Shown here in pieces: positions 1-9,001 of a stretch of 64,000 bases of DNA. The first letter of the stretch is position 1, and each line of letters starts with the position of its first letter. The position numbers and the translations under genes were made by a program. Below the pieces are notes generated by a model. The model searched no databases. It was not told where the DNA came from and saw only the letters and a list, made by a program, of their open reading frames with translations. Origin of the DNA: DASRDU01 sp035560235 (GTDB lineage: Bacteria; Acidobacteriota; Blastocatellia; RBC074); NCBI GenBank assembly GCA_035560235.1, contig DATMAG010000035.1:5196-69195 (forward strand), in the 5' to 3' direction.

Positions 1-2
1 GA

Positions 3-3000
3 AACATCCCGCCTGCGGCGCGGCAGCACGCGCTTGAGCAGCTTGAACGCGAAGAGCAGCGGATGCGCGATGAGCGCGCGGCATCGGCTCCGGAGGCTGC
101 TGCGCTGAATGCGGCGGCGCTGCCCGCGTGGACGCCGCTCGGCCCTGCGCCCATCGGGCAGGGGCAGACCTTCGGCAATCCCAGAGTCGCAGTCTCAGGC
201 CGCGTCTCAACCATCATTCCCGATCCCGGTTACAACGGCACGACCAATCAGACTGTTTACCTCGGCGCAGCGCAGGGCGGCGTGTGGCGCTCGCGCGATG
301 GCGGCGCAACGTGGACGCCGATGACAGACGATCAGCCTTCGCTGGCGATGGGCGCGCTGGCGATTGACCCGACCAATCCGAACATCATTTATGCAGGCAC
401 GGGCGAAGGGCATCGCAGCGCTGACAGCTATTACGGCGCGGGGTTGCTCAAATCTGCCGACGGCGGCGCGACGTGGACGCTGATTACGGGGCCGGTATCG
501 GCTGCGGAACCGCGGCTTCCGGCCTTTCAGAACGCGGCGATTGCGCAGATCGTGATTGATCCGGCTGCGCCCGCTACGCTCTTTCTCTGCACGACCTTCG
601 GCAACACTGCGGGCGCTTCGGGCGGATCGGGCCAGGCGCCGCTCGGCCAGGCCGGACTCTGGAAATCAACCGATGGCGGTATGAACTGGCGCAACGTGGA
701 TCCGGGCGGCACGAACGGAATGTTCAGCGCGCACGATGTCCTGATTGATCCGCTCAACCACAATCGCGTCTTTGCCGCAATGCGAACGATTGGATTATAC
801 CGCTCCGCCGCGGGCGGCGAGCCGGGCACGTGGGAGCGTCTCGCGGGCGGGCTGCCTGATCCAACTGATAACACCTCAAACTCGCCATTTCGCCGCATCG
901 CGCTGGCTGCAGGCCCGCCTGTCGCGCCATCAACAAACGCGACGATCTATGCCGCTTATGCCGGACGTGACGACAATCTGCTCGGCATCTTTCGTTCGAC
1001 CGACGGCGGGACGACGTGGACGAAAGTGAACTCGCCGCAGACGCAGGGACAAGCCAACTACAATCTGGCGCTCGCCACTGATCCGGGGGATTCGAGCGTC
1101 GTCTACTACGGCACACAGGTCAACAACGTCAACACCGGCGGCACGCTCTGGCGCAGCAGGGACGGCGGGCAGACGTGGACTGACCTCAGCGCAGGCAATG
1201 GCGCGAGCGGCGGACTGCACGCTGACACGCACTGGATTGCCGTCAGCCCGGCGAATCGCAACGTTCTTTTTACTGCCAATGATGGCGGCGTGTGGCGCAC
1301 GGACAATGCCACGGCAGACACGGTTGCCTGGACGAGTCTGAACCGCAGTCTCAACCTCACGCAGTTTCAGTCCGTCGCGCTGCATCCGACCGATCCGAAC
1401 CTGCTGATCGGCGGCACGCAGGACAACGGCACCAATCGTTACAACGGCCAGCCGGAATGGTTCCAGGCGCGCGGCGGCGACGGCGGTTTTGCGCTGATTG
1501 ACCAGTCAAATCCGCAGGTGATCTATCACACCTTCTTCAACCAGAATAACGAGAACAGCCAGAGGCCGCAGATCGGGCTGGAGGTTTCCTTCAATGGCGG
1601 CACGACGTGGACGCGGCGCGGCTGCTTCAACTGCACGGCGGCGCAGGGCAATTTCAATCCGGCGGATCGCGTCTCGTTTTACGCGCCGATGGCGCAGCAC
1701 ACCGGCTTTACCGGCGCAAACGGCAATGTCATCTACTTCGGCACGCATCGGCTTTATCGCTCAGCCGATCAGGGCGCGACGTGGACGGGGCTTGGCGCAA
1801 GCGCGGACAGTTTCGGCGCAGACCTGACCAAAGGTTCGGGCTTTACCGCAGTCATCACCGCCATCGCCGCGCATCCGCTGCTCGCTCAGAACACGAATCC
1901 GCCCGGCGAACTGGTCTGGATTGGCACCGGTGACGGGCTGGTGCAGTTGACCACGAATGCCGGGGCGCTTTCCGGCGCGAGTTTCACCAATGTCACCAAA
2001 GCGCCGCTGCCGAATCGCTTCATCACCGACATCGCGCTCGATGCGGGCGATCAGAAGCGCGCCTTCGTGACTTACTCCGGTTTCAATTCAGCCACGCCCG
2101 CCACACCCGGCCACGTCTTTATGACTGCTGATCAGGGCGCGACGTGGACTGACATCAGCGGCAACCTGCCGGACGTGCCGGTGACTTCAATCGCGCCCGA
2201 TCCGGCGCTGAAGAATAAGTTTTACATCGGCACCGACCTCGGCGTGTTTCAGACGAGTGACGGCGGCGCAACGTGGGTCAGGCTCGGCGACGGAATGCCG
2301 AAGGTCGCGGTCTTTATGCTGCGCTATCACGCCGCTTCGCGCAGTCTGATTGCGGCCACGCACGGGCGCGGCATGTACCGGCTCCCGCTGCCCGCAGGCG
2401 CGCAGACGAGCGTTTCAGCCGCAAGTTACAACCGCAGCGGTCTGGCTGCTGAAAGCATCGCGGCGGCATTCGGTTCAAATCTGGCGACGACGACGGAAGC
2501 TGCTGCCGGGCTGCCGCTGCCGACCGAGCTTGCCGGAACGCGCGTGCTGGTCAGAGACAGCGCCGGAGTCGAACGCCTGGCGCCGCTCTTCTTCGTTTCG
2601 CCGCAGCAGATCAACTATCAGCTTCCGCCAGGCACCGCTGCCGGAACCGCTGTCATCACGATCACGAGCGGCGACGGCACGGTTTCATCCGGCACGGAAC
2701 AGATTGCCACGGTCGCGCCCGGACTGTTCGCCGCCAACTCTGACGGGCAGGGCGTCGCCGCAGCCTACGCCGTGCGCGTCCGCAACGGAACGCAGACGGT
2801 CGAACAGGTCTTTGAATTCAGCGACGCACAAAAGAAGTTTGTCTTCAAACCGCTCGACCTGGGACCGGCAGGCGACACAGTAGTGCTGGTGCTGTTCGGC
2901 ACGGGCATCAGAGGCCGCAGCGCACAGTCCGCCGTGAGTTGTCAGATCGGCGGCGCGAATGCTGAAGTGCAGTACGCTTCAGTCGCGCCTGGCTTCATCG

Positions 3001-3116
3001 GCCTCGATCAGGTCAACGCAGTCATCCCGCGCAGCCTCACCGGACGCGGCGAAGTTGATGTGGCGCTGACGGCAGACGGCAGAGCGTCCAATGCCGTCAG
3101 AATCAGCCTCAGGTGA
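3..3116 (+). CDS. Secreted Asp-box (BNR/sortilin-like) beta-propeller protein with Solibacter-type C-terminal domain, 5' end outside window
   Basis: The frame is open back to the window edge, so the start and any signal peptide are missing; the ATG at 63 is probably internal, because upstream codons read as a helical stretch like the one before the propeller in the gene at 12662. About nine Asp-box motifs of the form S-x-D-G-G-x-T-W (for example SRDGGATW, STDGGTTW) span the first ~780 residues, as in sialidase/VPS10-type propellers. The last ~220 residues match the C-terminal domain typical of Solibacter proteins: SAASYN near the start, LFFVSPQQINYQLP, then VLFGTGIRGR and a GEVDV ending. No catalytic sialidase residues are apparent, so substrate and role are unknown; secretion is expected from the family. 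The last 42 bases of the gene recur exactly at 8805-8846. Confidence 0.85.
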   Translation, partial: NIPPAARQHALEQLEREEQRMRDERAASAPEAAALNAAALPAWTPLGPAPIGQGQTFGNPRVAVSGRVSTIIPDPGYNGTTNQTVYLGAAQGGVWRSRDGGATWTPMTDDQPSLAMGALAIDPTNPNIIYAGTGEGHRSADSYYGAGLLKSADGGATWTLITGPVSAAEPRLPAFQNAAIAQIVIDPAAPATLFLCTTFGNTAGASGGSGQAPLGQAGLWKSTDGGMNWRNVDPGGTNGMFSAHDVLIDPLNHNRVFAAMRTIGLYRSAAGGEPGTWERLAGGLPDPTDNTSNSPFRRIALAAGPPVAPSTNATIYAAYAGRDDNLLGIFRSTDGGTTWTKVNSPQTQGQANYNLALATDPGDSSVVYYGTQVNNVNTGGTLWRSRDGGQTWTDLSAGNGASGGLHADTHWIAVSPANRNVLFTANDGGVWRTDNATADTVAWTSLNRSLNLTQFQSVALHPTDPNLLIGGTQDNGTNRYNGQPEWFQARGGDGGFALIDQSNPQVIYHTFFNQNNENSQRPQIGLEVSFNGGTTWTRRGCFNCTAAQGNFNPADRVSFYAPMAQHTGFTGANGNVIYFGTHRLYRSADQGATWTGLGASADSFGADLTKGSGFTAVITAIAAHPLLAQNTNPPGELVWIGTGDGLVQLTTNAGALSGASFTNVTKAPLPNRFITDIALDAGDQKRAFVTYSGFNSATPATPGHVFMTADQGATWTDISGNLPDVPVTSIAPDPALKNKFYIGTDLGVFQTSDGGATWVRLGDGMPKVAVFMLRYHAASRSLIAATHGRGMYRLPLPAGAQTSVSAASYNRSGLAAESIAAAFGSNLATTTEAAAGLPLPTELAGTRVLVRDSAGVERLAPLFFVSPQQINYQLPPGTAAGTAVITITSGDGTVSSGTEQIATVAPGLFAANSDGQGVAAAYAVRVRNGTQTVEQVFEFSDAQKKFVFKPLDLGPAGDTVVLVLFGTGIRGRSAQSAVSCQIGGANAEVQYASVAPGFIGLDQVNAVIPRSLTGRGEVDVALTADGRASNAVRISLR

Positions 3117-3124
3117 GCGATGAA
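3075..3124. repeat. 50-bp direct repeat, copy 1 (3' end of the propeller gene)
   Basis: This stretch covers the last 13 sense codons, the TGA and eight further bases of the propeller gene. It is identical over 50 bp to 8805-8854. The two copies are in the same orientation, 5730 bp apart start to start, and bracket the entire 1669-codon gene. Confidence 0.95.
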
Positions 3125-3140
3125 GGTTTGAAACAAAACC

Positions 3141-3290
3141 TGAATATTCAGACAGGATGCACAGGATTATCAGGATGCTGCCTGGTGCTCGACAAGCTCA
3201 TCAGCATGTCGAACAGCAAACCGGGTGAAGCAGGGAGATCCGTCGCCATGCTCTGATCCTGACGATCCTGTGCATCCTGTCTGAATGTTC
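3141..3290. repeat. Inverted repeat, family B (ACAGGAT words)
   Basis: The left arm at 3141-3176 (GACAGGATGCACAGGAT core) is nearly the reverse complement of the right arm at 3255-3290 (ATCCTGTGCATCCTGTC core), with about 78 bases between. The spacer contains a degenerate copy of the family E palindrome (TCGACAAGCT ... ATGTCGAAC, about 3190-3213). A related family B copy lies at 37378-37449. Confidence 0.85.
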
Positions 3291-3762
3291 CGGCTCAGCG
3301 TGAATCCACCTGCACTCATCCAGCCTGCTCACTTCTCCAGTGGACGCTGCTCACTCACAGCTTCACCATTCCTGAATCTGACTCTGCGGGCTGGTCAAAA
3401 AAAATATTGAAAATCATGGGCTGTTTTTGTCCTGTCCTGCGCATTCTGTAAATGGAAAGGGAAATATCGGCTTGTCCGGTCTTGCAGGCAAGGCGCCTTT
3501 CCTCCCCCCGGCATTTACCAGCACATACGGCATCCTCTCAGACAGTCAGGGAGCCTGCCACATTCACTACTACATCAGTCCGAAATTTCTCTGCTCACTC
3601 TGCTGCCAGGCCCGGCAACTCGTGTGTCCTGACCTGACGAGAGGGTGAGCTGACCGACGCAAATCATCTCCGTTCTGGCCGGGACATTCGCCCGGCGCAG
3701 GCCCCTGATCGCTGACAATCAGCGCGCTGTCACAAGCCGAACCCGGCAAGGAGCAGATCGAA
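3291..3762. other. Intergenic stretch with no recognised gene
   Basis: This is the rest of the 646-bp gap before the beta-helix gene. A short A/T-rich run (about 3399-3415) stands out from the GC-rich surroundings and could belong to a promoter, but I see no clear -35/-10 pair. Short open frames here have no ribosome site or recognisable product. The start of the next gene is set by an AAGGAG element about 10 bases before 3763. Confidence 0.5.
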
Positions 3763-6700
3763 ATGAAAAACACACAAACACCCGGATGGATCATCCTGTC
3801 GTTGATTTTCCTGTCGGCCGTGCTGTTCGCCCGACCGGGACTTCGGCTCGGGGCAGCTGGTTCAGCTTCAGTCAAAGTTGCCACGGTCTTTACCACCATC
3901 ACTGTGGATACGACCGCCGATGATGTAGCCGTCAACGGAAACTGTACTCTGCGTGAAGCAATCATCGCGGCCAACACGGGAGCAACAGTGGATGCCTGTG
4001 TGCCGGGCAGCGGCACCAACACTATCGCCTTTGCTATCCCTGGCGATGGGCCACACACCATTGCGCCAACCTCGCCGCTGCCTGAGATCACCGCGCCGGT
4101 CATCATTGACGGCACGACTCAGCCGGGCGCGAGCTGCACGACGCCGGGCGGGTTGAAGATCGAACTGAACGGCGAAAACGCGGGCGGCTCCGGTCTGGTC
4201 ATCAGCGCAGGCAGCAGCACGATCAGGGGCCTGGTCATCAACCGCTTCTCTGGTGAAGGCGTGATTCTGACAGGCAACGGAGGCAATACCCTGACCTGTA
4301 ATTACATTGGCACCAATGTCGCAGGGACAGCGGCGCTTGGCAACGGTAATGGTGGTCTGATGATGGAGGGCGCCGGGCATCAGGTTGGTGGCACCAGCGC
4401 TGACTCGCGCAATCTGATTTCAGGTAATGATGGATGGGGGATTCTGATGAACAGCAGTCAGTGCCGGATCGAAGGTAATTTTATCGGCACTGATGTTACT
4501 GGTTTGAAGGCCGTTCCCAATCGGAACACTGCAATATTGACGTTCCCTGACAGGACGGTGACGGACAATGTGATTGGAGGGACGGCAGCGGGAGCAGGCA
4601 ATTTGATTTCAGGCAATCTTAATCGCGGCATTCATCTGTGGGGAGCCAGGGTGAATGGCAATCGGATTGAAGGCAACCTGGTGGGAACCGATGTGACCGG
4701 CAAGGCCGCGCTCGGCAATGCCGGGGAGGCAATCATTATTGAGGAAGGCAGCAACAATGTGGTTGGCGGCACAAACGCAGCGGCCAGAAACATTGTGTCC
4801 GGCAACAATGGGCAGGGTGTGGTCATCACCGAAGCCACAGCGACAGGCAATCAGGTGCAGGGCAATTACATTGGTGTGGACATTACCGGCAAAGTCGCGC
4901 TTGGCAACCAGGGAACCGGGGTGGTCATTGAAAACGCTCCGGGCAATCTGATTGGTGGAACTGCCGCAGGCGCGCGCAATGTGGTGGCGGCCAATTTCCA
5001 GGGAATTGTACTGGTCAGCCCCAACGCAAAAGGTAATCGGGTTGAAGGTAACTATGTTGGCACCGACGTGACCGGCACGGTGGCTCTGAGCAATGTCCAC
5101 AGCGGCATCAGTGTGGGTAATGCTCCGGGTAATGTGATTGGCGGGACGACTGCCGGGGCTGGCAATCTGATTTCAGGCAACAGGGTTCACGGTGTGGACA
5201 TGGGCGGAACTGATTCAACCGGCAATCGAGTTGAAGGCAATCTCATTGGCACGGACAGCAGTGGTATGACTGCGCTGCCAAACGGGCGTGAAGGCATTCG
5301 CATTGAGGTTGCCACCGATAACATCATCGGCGGCATCGCAGCCGGAGCGCGCAATGTGATTTCAGGCAATAACCTGAGCGGAATCATTCTTGGTGTGGGA
5401 GCCACGCGCAATCGCGTGGAAGGCAACTTCATCGGCACGAATATCAGCGGCACTGCGGCTGTGCCAAACAATGGACACGGCGTCTGGCTCGGCTTCATCG
5501 GGGATGCGCCAAACAACACCATCGGTGGCACGACGGCTGGCGCAGGCAATCTGATTTCCGGCAATCAGTTCAGCGGCATTGCGATCACCGGAGCCGGATC
5601 GAGCGGAAACAAAGTGCAGGGCAATTACATGGGCACGGATGTGACCGGCACGCTTGATCTGGGGAATGCTGGTTCAGGCATCTACATTGAGTTCGCTTCC
5701 AACATCTCCATCGGCGGAACGAGCGCCGGGGCTGGCAATCTGATTTCAGGCAACAAGGGTCATGGCATGCATCTGCGCTTTCCGCAAAGCACCGGCAGCA
5801 CAATTCAGGGCAATTACATCGGCACCAATGCGGCGGGCCTGCAGGCCATTCCAAACAGCCTGGAGGGCGTATACGTTCAGGAGTCGTCAAATAACCTGAT
5901 TGGAGGGACGGTGACAGGCGCGCGTAACCTGATCTCAGGCAATTCAGGATCAGGGATCTTCGTCGTCGGGACTACTGCCACAGGCAATCTGATTCAGGGC
6001 AACTACATTGGGGTTGATGTCACAGGGACGGCGGCGCTGGGCAACAACAATTTTGGCGTAGTGATTGGCAATCTGACGCCCAATAACATTATCGGCGGCA
6101 CAGCGGCAGGCGCGGGCAATGTTATTTCAGGCAATCGCTCCGGCATAGGCATTGCCACGAGAGAATCAACCGGCAACCAGATACTCGGCAACTTCATCGG
6201 CACCAACGCCGCCGGCACTGCCGCGATTGGCAATCGGGAAATCGGCGTTGAGTTTGGAGGTGATAACACAATCATCGGCGGCACCGCTCCCGGCGCACGC
6301 AACATCATTTCCGGCAATGGCGGCGTCGGCATTCAGGGCGGCGGAGACAACGTCACGATTCAGGGCAACTACATCGGCACCGATGTGACCGGCACTGTGG
6401 CCCTGCCGCACGCACGCGAAGGGATTTTTTATACTGGTTCCAACGGCCTGATTGGCGGCACGACAGCGGCAGCGCGCAATGTCATTTCAGGTAATAATGG
6501 CTCGGGCATCGGCCTGGGCTTTACGGCTTCAAACAACCGGGTGCAGGGTAATTACATCGGCACCGATTCCGCGGGCACCGCCGCGGTTCCGAACGGCGGG
6601 GGCGTAGCCATTGTCGAAGGCGCTCACGACAACCTCATCGGCGGCACGACAGCGGCGGAGCGCAATGTGATTTCCGGCAATGCCATCGTGGGAGTTTCGT

Positions 6701-8772
6701 TTTACATCCGAGGCAATAACAACACCGTACAGGGCAACTACATTGGCGTGGATGTTACCGGAGCGACGGCGCTGCCAAACAGCGGCAACGGCATTCAAGC
6801 GGTCATCTCCAGCGGCAACACCATCGGCGGCACGACGGCTGGCGCAGGCAATCGCATCGCGCACAACGGCGGGGCAGGAGTTATGGTCAGTGATGACAGC
6901 AACAATCCATCAGTCAGCAATCGGATTCTGGGCAACGAAATCTTCGACAATGGAACACTCGGCATTGAACTGCTGCCCTATGGCCTGACGCCCAATGATG
7001 CGAATGACGCTGACACCGGCCCGAACAATCTGCAAAACTTCCCCGTGCTGACTTCAGTGCTGGTCTGCTCCGGCAGCACGATCATTGACTGGACGCTCAA
7101 CAGCACGCCGGGCGCCACTTTCACGCTTGAGTTTTTCTCAAATGCAATCTGCGATTCGTCAGGGAACGGTGAAGGAGAGAACTTCATCGGGCGAATTACG
7201 GCGACGACTGACAGCAACGGCAATGGAGCGGGGTCAGTGACGCTGCCTTTCACCGTTCCGGCAAATTCGTTTATTACGGCGACCGCGACCGACAGCAGCG
7301 GAAATACTTCGGAATTTTCTGCCTGCAGGGCTGCGTCGGGAAACGCACCGCCGGTAATCAGCGAGGCGACCATCACCGTCCCGAAAGGAAGCGTGAATGT
7401 GTTGTCTCAGGTTGCGGTCGTCAATGATCTGAACCAGCCCCGGCAGAGCCTGACTGTGCAGGTCAACGGTAAATCGAGCGCCACGGTCAATAACGTTACA
7501 GTCAGCGATCTCAGCGTTGACAGCAGCGGGAATGTGACAGCCCGTGTCAGCGCCACCTGTGACGCAGCGACTGACCCGGTCAGGATGTTTACACTCACGG
7601 TGACTGACAATTGCGGCCTGAGCGCGAGCAGCACTTTGAAGGTAAATCTGATACCGAACACCAGTCCTGAACTCAGCTACAATAACCAGACGATCGCGGT
7701 CGGCGGCCTGCCTCTGGTCAGTCCCGCCACCGGGCCAAAGGACAACGGAACCTTCATCGTCGAACTCGATAAAGTGAAGCCAAAGACCGGCCTCAGTGTC
7801 GCCGTTGATCCCGTCAGCGGCGTGGTTTCGATTACCAGTATAACGAAGGCCGATACCTATACGATTGACCTCACCATCACGGACAACTGCAATAAGAAAA
7901 CATCAGCCAGGTTCACCGTCACAGTTACGCCCGCGGCCCTCGCTCAGGCAAACGAAACAAAGAGAGCCGTCAGGAACGATTTCGATGGGGATGGCAGAAG
8001 CGATCTGTTCACCTGGAATCCGGCTGATGGAAGCTGGCGCATCCGGCGCAGTTCTGACGGGAAACTGCAGGTTGAAGTGTGGGGCCGGGCCGGTGATGTG
8101 ATTGCGCCAGCCGATTATGACGGCGATCTCAGGACGGATACAGCCGTCTGGCGTGCCAGCGACGGACGCTGGCTGATCAGACGCAGCAGCGATGGCGAAA
8201 CAATGGAACTCACGCTCGGTGAGCGCGGCGACGTTCCGACCCCGGGCGATTATGATGGCGATGGTCAGGCCGACGCGGCGCTCTGGCGAGCCGCTTCAGG
8301 TGCATGGCTGATTTGGCGCAGTTCCGATGGCGAGGAGCAGCGACTGACCTTCGGTAGTGGCGATGAACTGGCAGTACCCGGCGATTATGATGGCGACGGA
8401 AAGCTGGATCCGGCGCTGTGGCGAAAGGAAACCGGGCAGTGGCTCGTCAGACTGAGCAGCAATGGTGAACAGCGGGAGATGCTCTGGGGAATGAACGGTG
8501 ATGCGGCTGTTCCGGCAGATTACGACGGGGACGGAAAGACGGATCTCGCAGTCTGGTATGGTCGCATCGGCGCCTGGGCAGTTCGCCGCAGCACGGATGA
8601 GGAACCGCAACTGATCTGGTGCGGCGCGCGCGCCTTCGGCGACGAGCCGACCCCGGGTGATTACGATGGTGATGGCAGGGCTGATGCGGCTGTCCGGCGT
8701 TCATTTGAAGGCGCGTGGTACATCGTTCGCAGCGCAGTTACCGGGCCGCAAAAGCTGGTCAGGCTGTATTGA
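3763..8772 (+). CDS. Giant secreted parallel beta-helix protein with CSLREA-type N-terminus and FG-GAP-like C-terminal repeats
   Basis: The 1669-residue product begins with a signal peptide (basic MKNTQTPGW, then a hydrophobic stretch to about residue 35). A CSLREA-type segment follows (CTLREAIIAANT, about residues 65-76). Residues ~150-1040 hold about 14 beta-helix repeats of 60-70 residues, with alternating signatures VQGNYIGTDVTGT and NLIGGTTAGAGNLISGN. Residues ~1090-1400 look like Ig/cadherin-type domains. The end has six ~50-residue FG-GAP/VCBS-like repeats, most with a DYDGDGxxD calcium-type loop. Such proteins are extracellular or surface-attached; binding, adhesion or polysaccharide interaction is plausible, but no catalytic signature is visible. 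An AAGGAG element precedes the ATG. The gene lies between two 50-bp direct repeats, suggesting insertion or duplication. Confidence 0.9.
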   Translation: MKNTQTPGWIILSLIFLSAVLFARPGLRLGAAGSASVKVATVFTTITVDTTADDVAVNGNCTLREAIIAANTGATVDACVPGSGTNTIAFAIPGDGPHTIAPTSPLPEITAPVIIDGTTQPGASCTTPGGLKIELNGENAGGSGLVISAGSSTIRGLVINRFSGEGVILTGNGGNTLTCNYIGTNVAGTAALGNGNGGLMMEGAGHQVGGTSADSRNLISGNDGWGILMNSSQCRIEGNFIGTDVTGLKAVPNRNTAILTFPDRTVTDNVIGGTAAGAGNLISGNLNRGIHLWGARVNGNRIEGNLVGTDVTGKAALGNAGEAIIIEEGSNNVVGGTNAAARNIVSGNNGQGVVITEATATGNQVQGNYIGVDITGKVALGNQGTGVVIENAPGNLIGGTAAGARNVVAANFQGIVLVSPNAKGNRVEGNYVGTDVTGTVALSNVHSGISVGNAPGNVIGGTTAGAGNLISGNRVHGVDMGGTDSTGNRVEGNLIGTDSSGMTALPNGREGIRIEVATDNIIGGIAAGARNVISGNNLSGIILGVGATRNRVEGNFIGTNISGTAAVPNNGHGVWLGFIGDAPNNTIGGTTAGAGNLISGNQFSGIAITGAGSSGNKVQGNYMGTDVTGTLDLGNAGSGIYIEFASNISIGGTSAGAGNLISGNKGHGMHLRFPQSTGSTIQGNYIGTNAAGLQAIPNSLEGVYVQESSNNLIGGTVTGARNLISGNSGSGIFVVGTTATGNLIQGNYIGVDVTGTAALGNNNFGVVIGNLTPNNIIGGTAAGAGNVISGNRSGIGIATRESTGNQILGNFIGTNAAGTAAIGNREIGVEFGGDNTIIGGTAPGARNIISGNGGVGIQGGGDNVTIQGNYIGTDVTGTVALPHAREGIFYTGSNGLIGGTTAAARNVISGNNGSGIGLGFTASNNRVQGNYIGTDSAGTAAVPNGGGVAIVEGAHDNLIGGTTAAERNVISGNAIVGVSFYIRGNNNTVQGNYIGVDVTGATALPNSGNGIQAVISSGNTIGGTTAGAGNRIAHNGGAGVMVSDDSNNPSVSNRILGNEIFDNGTLGIELLPYGLTPNDANDADTGPNNLQNFPVLTSVLVCSGSTIIDWTLNSTPGATFTLEFFSNAICDSSGNGEGENFIGRITATTDSNGNGAGSVTLPFTVPANSFITATATDSSGNTSEFSACRAASGNAPPVISEATITVPKGSVNVLSQVAVVNDLNQPRQSLTVQVNGKSSATVNNVTVSDLSVDSSGNVTARVSATCDAATDPVRMFTLTVTDNCGLSASSTLKVNLIPNTSPELSYNNQTIAVGGLPLVSPATGPKDNGTFIVELDKVKPKTGLSVAVDPVSGVVSITSITKADTYTIDLTITDNCNKKTSARFTVTVTPAALAQANETKRAVRNDFDGDGRSDLFTWNPADGSWRIRRSSDGKLQVEVWGRAGDVIAPADYDGDLRTDTAVWRASDGRWLIRRSSDGETMELTLGERGDVPTPGDYDGDGQADAALWRAASGAWLIWRSSDGEEQRLTFGSGDELAVPGDYDGDGKLDPALWRKETGQWLVRLSSNGEQREMLWGMNGDAAVPADYDGDGKTDLAVWYGRIGAWAVRRSTDEEPQLIWCGARAFGDEPTPGDYDGDGRADAAVRRSFEGAWYIVRSAVTGPQKLVRLY

Positions 8773-8804
8773 ACAACAGGACTCGATAATTCCTGAAACG
8801 GCTG

Positions 8805-8854
8805 GACGGCAGAGCGTCCAATGCCGTCAGAATCAGCCTCAGGTGAGCGATGAA
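8805..8854. repeat. 50-bp direct repeat, copy 2 (orphan remnant of a gene end)
   Basis: This is identical to 3075-3124. Here it is not attached to a coding sequence: it begins 32 bases after the stop of the beta-helix gene and encodes a stranded tail (DGRASNAVRISLR, then TGA) of the Solibacter-type domain. Only the 3' end of that domain is present. Confidence 0.95.
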
Positions 8855-8888
8855 TCACGAAATCACACACGCAGGACCGGGACACTGC

Positions 8889-8952
8889 TTTGCCTCTGTG
8901 TTCTCTGCGGCAAAGGAATGTCTCACGCAGAGACGCAGAGAGCGCAGAAAGG
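8889..8952. repeat. Imperfect inverted repeat, family D (ACGCAGAGA words)
   Basis: The left arm reads CCTCTGTGTTCTCTGCGG and the right arm CACGCAGAGACGCAGAGA. The arms pair imperfectly. The repeat lies in the space between convergent genes ending at 8772 and 9002, so it could fold as a bidirectional terminator. Confidence 0.6.
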
Positions 8953-9001
8953 AACAGGCTCAGTGAGAATGCGAATGTGGCGGGCTTCAATTCAGACCTG
9001 G

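Noticed and set aside
4300..6850. Regular DNA repeats that could be mistaken for a CRISPR array
   Set aside because: They are in-frame codons of the beta-helix protein, with degenerate units and no constant spacers.
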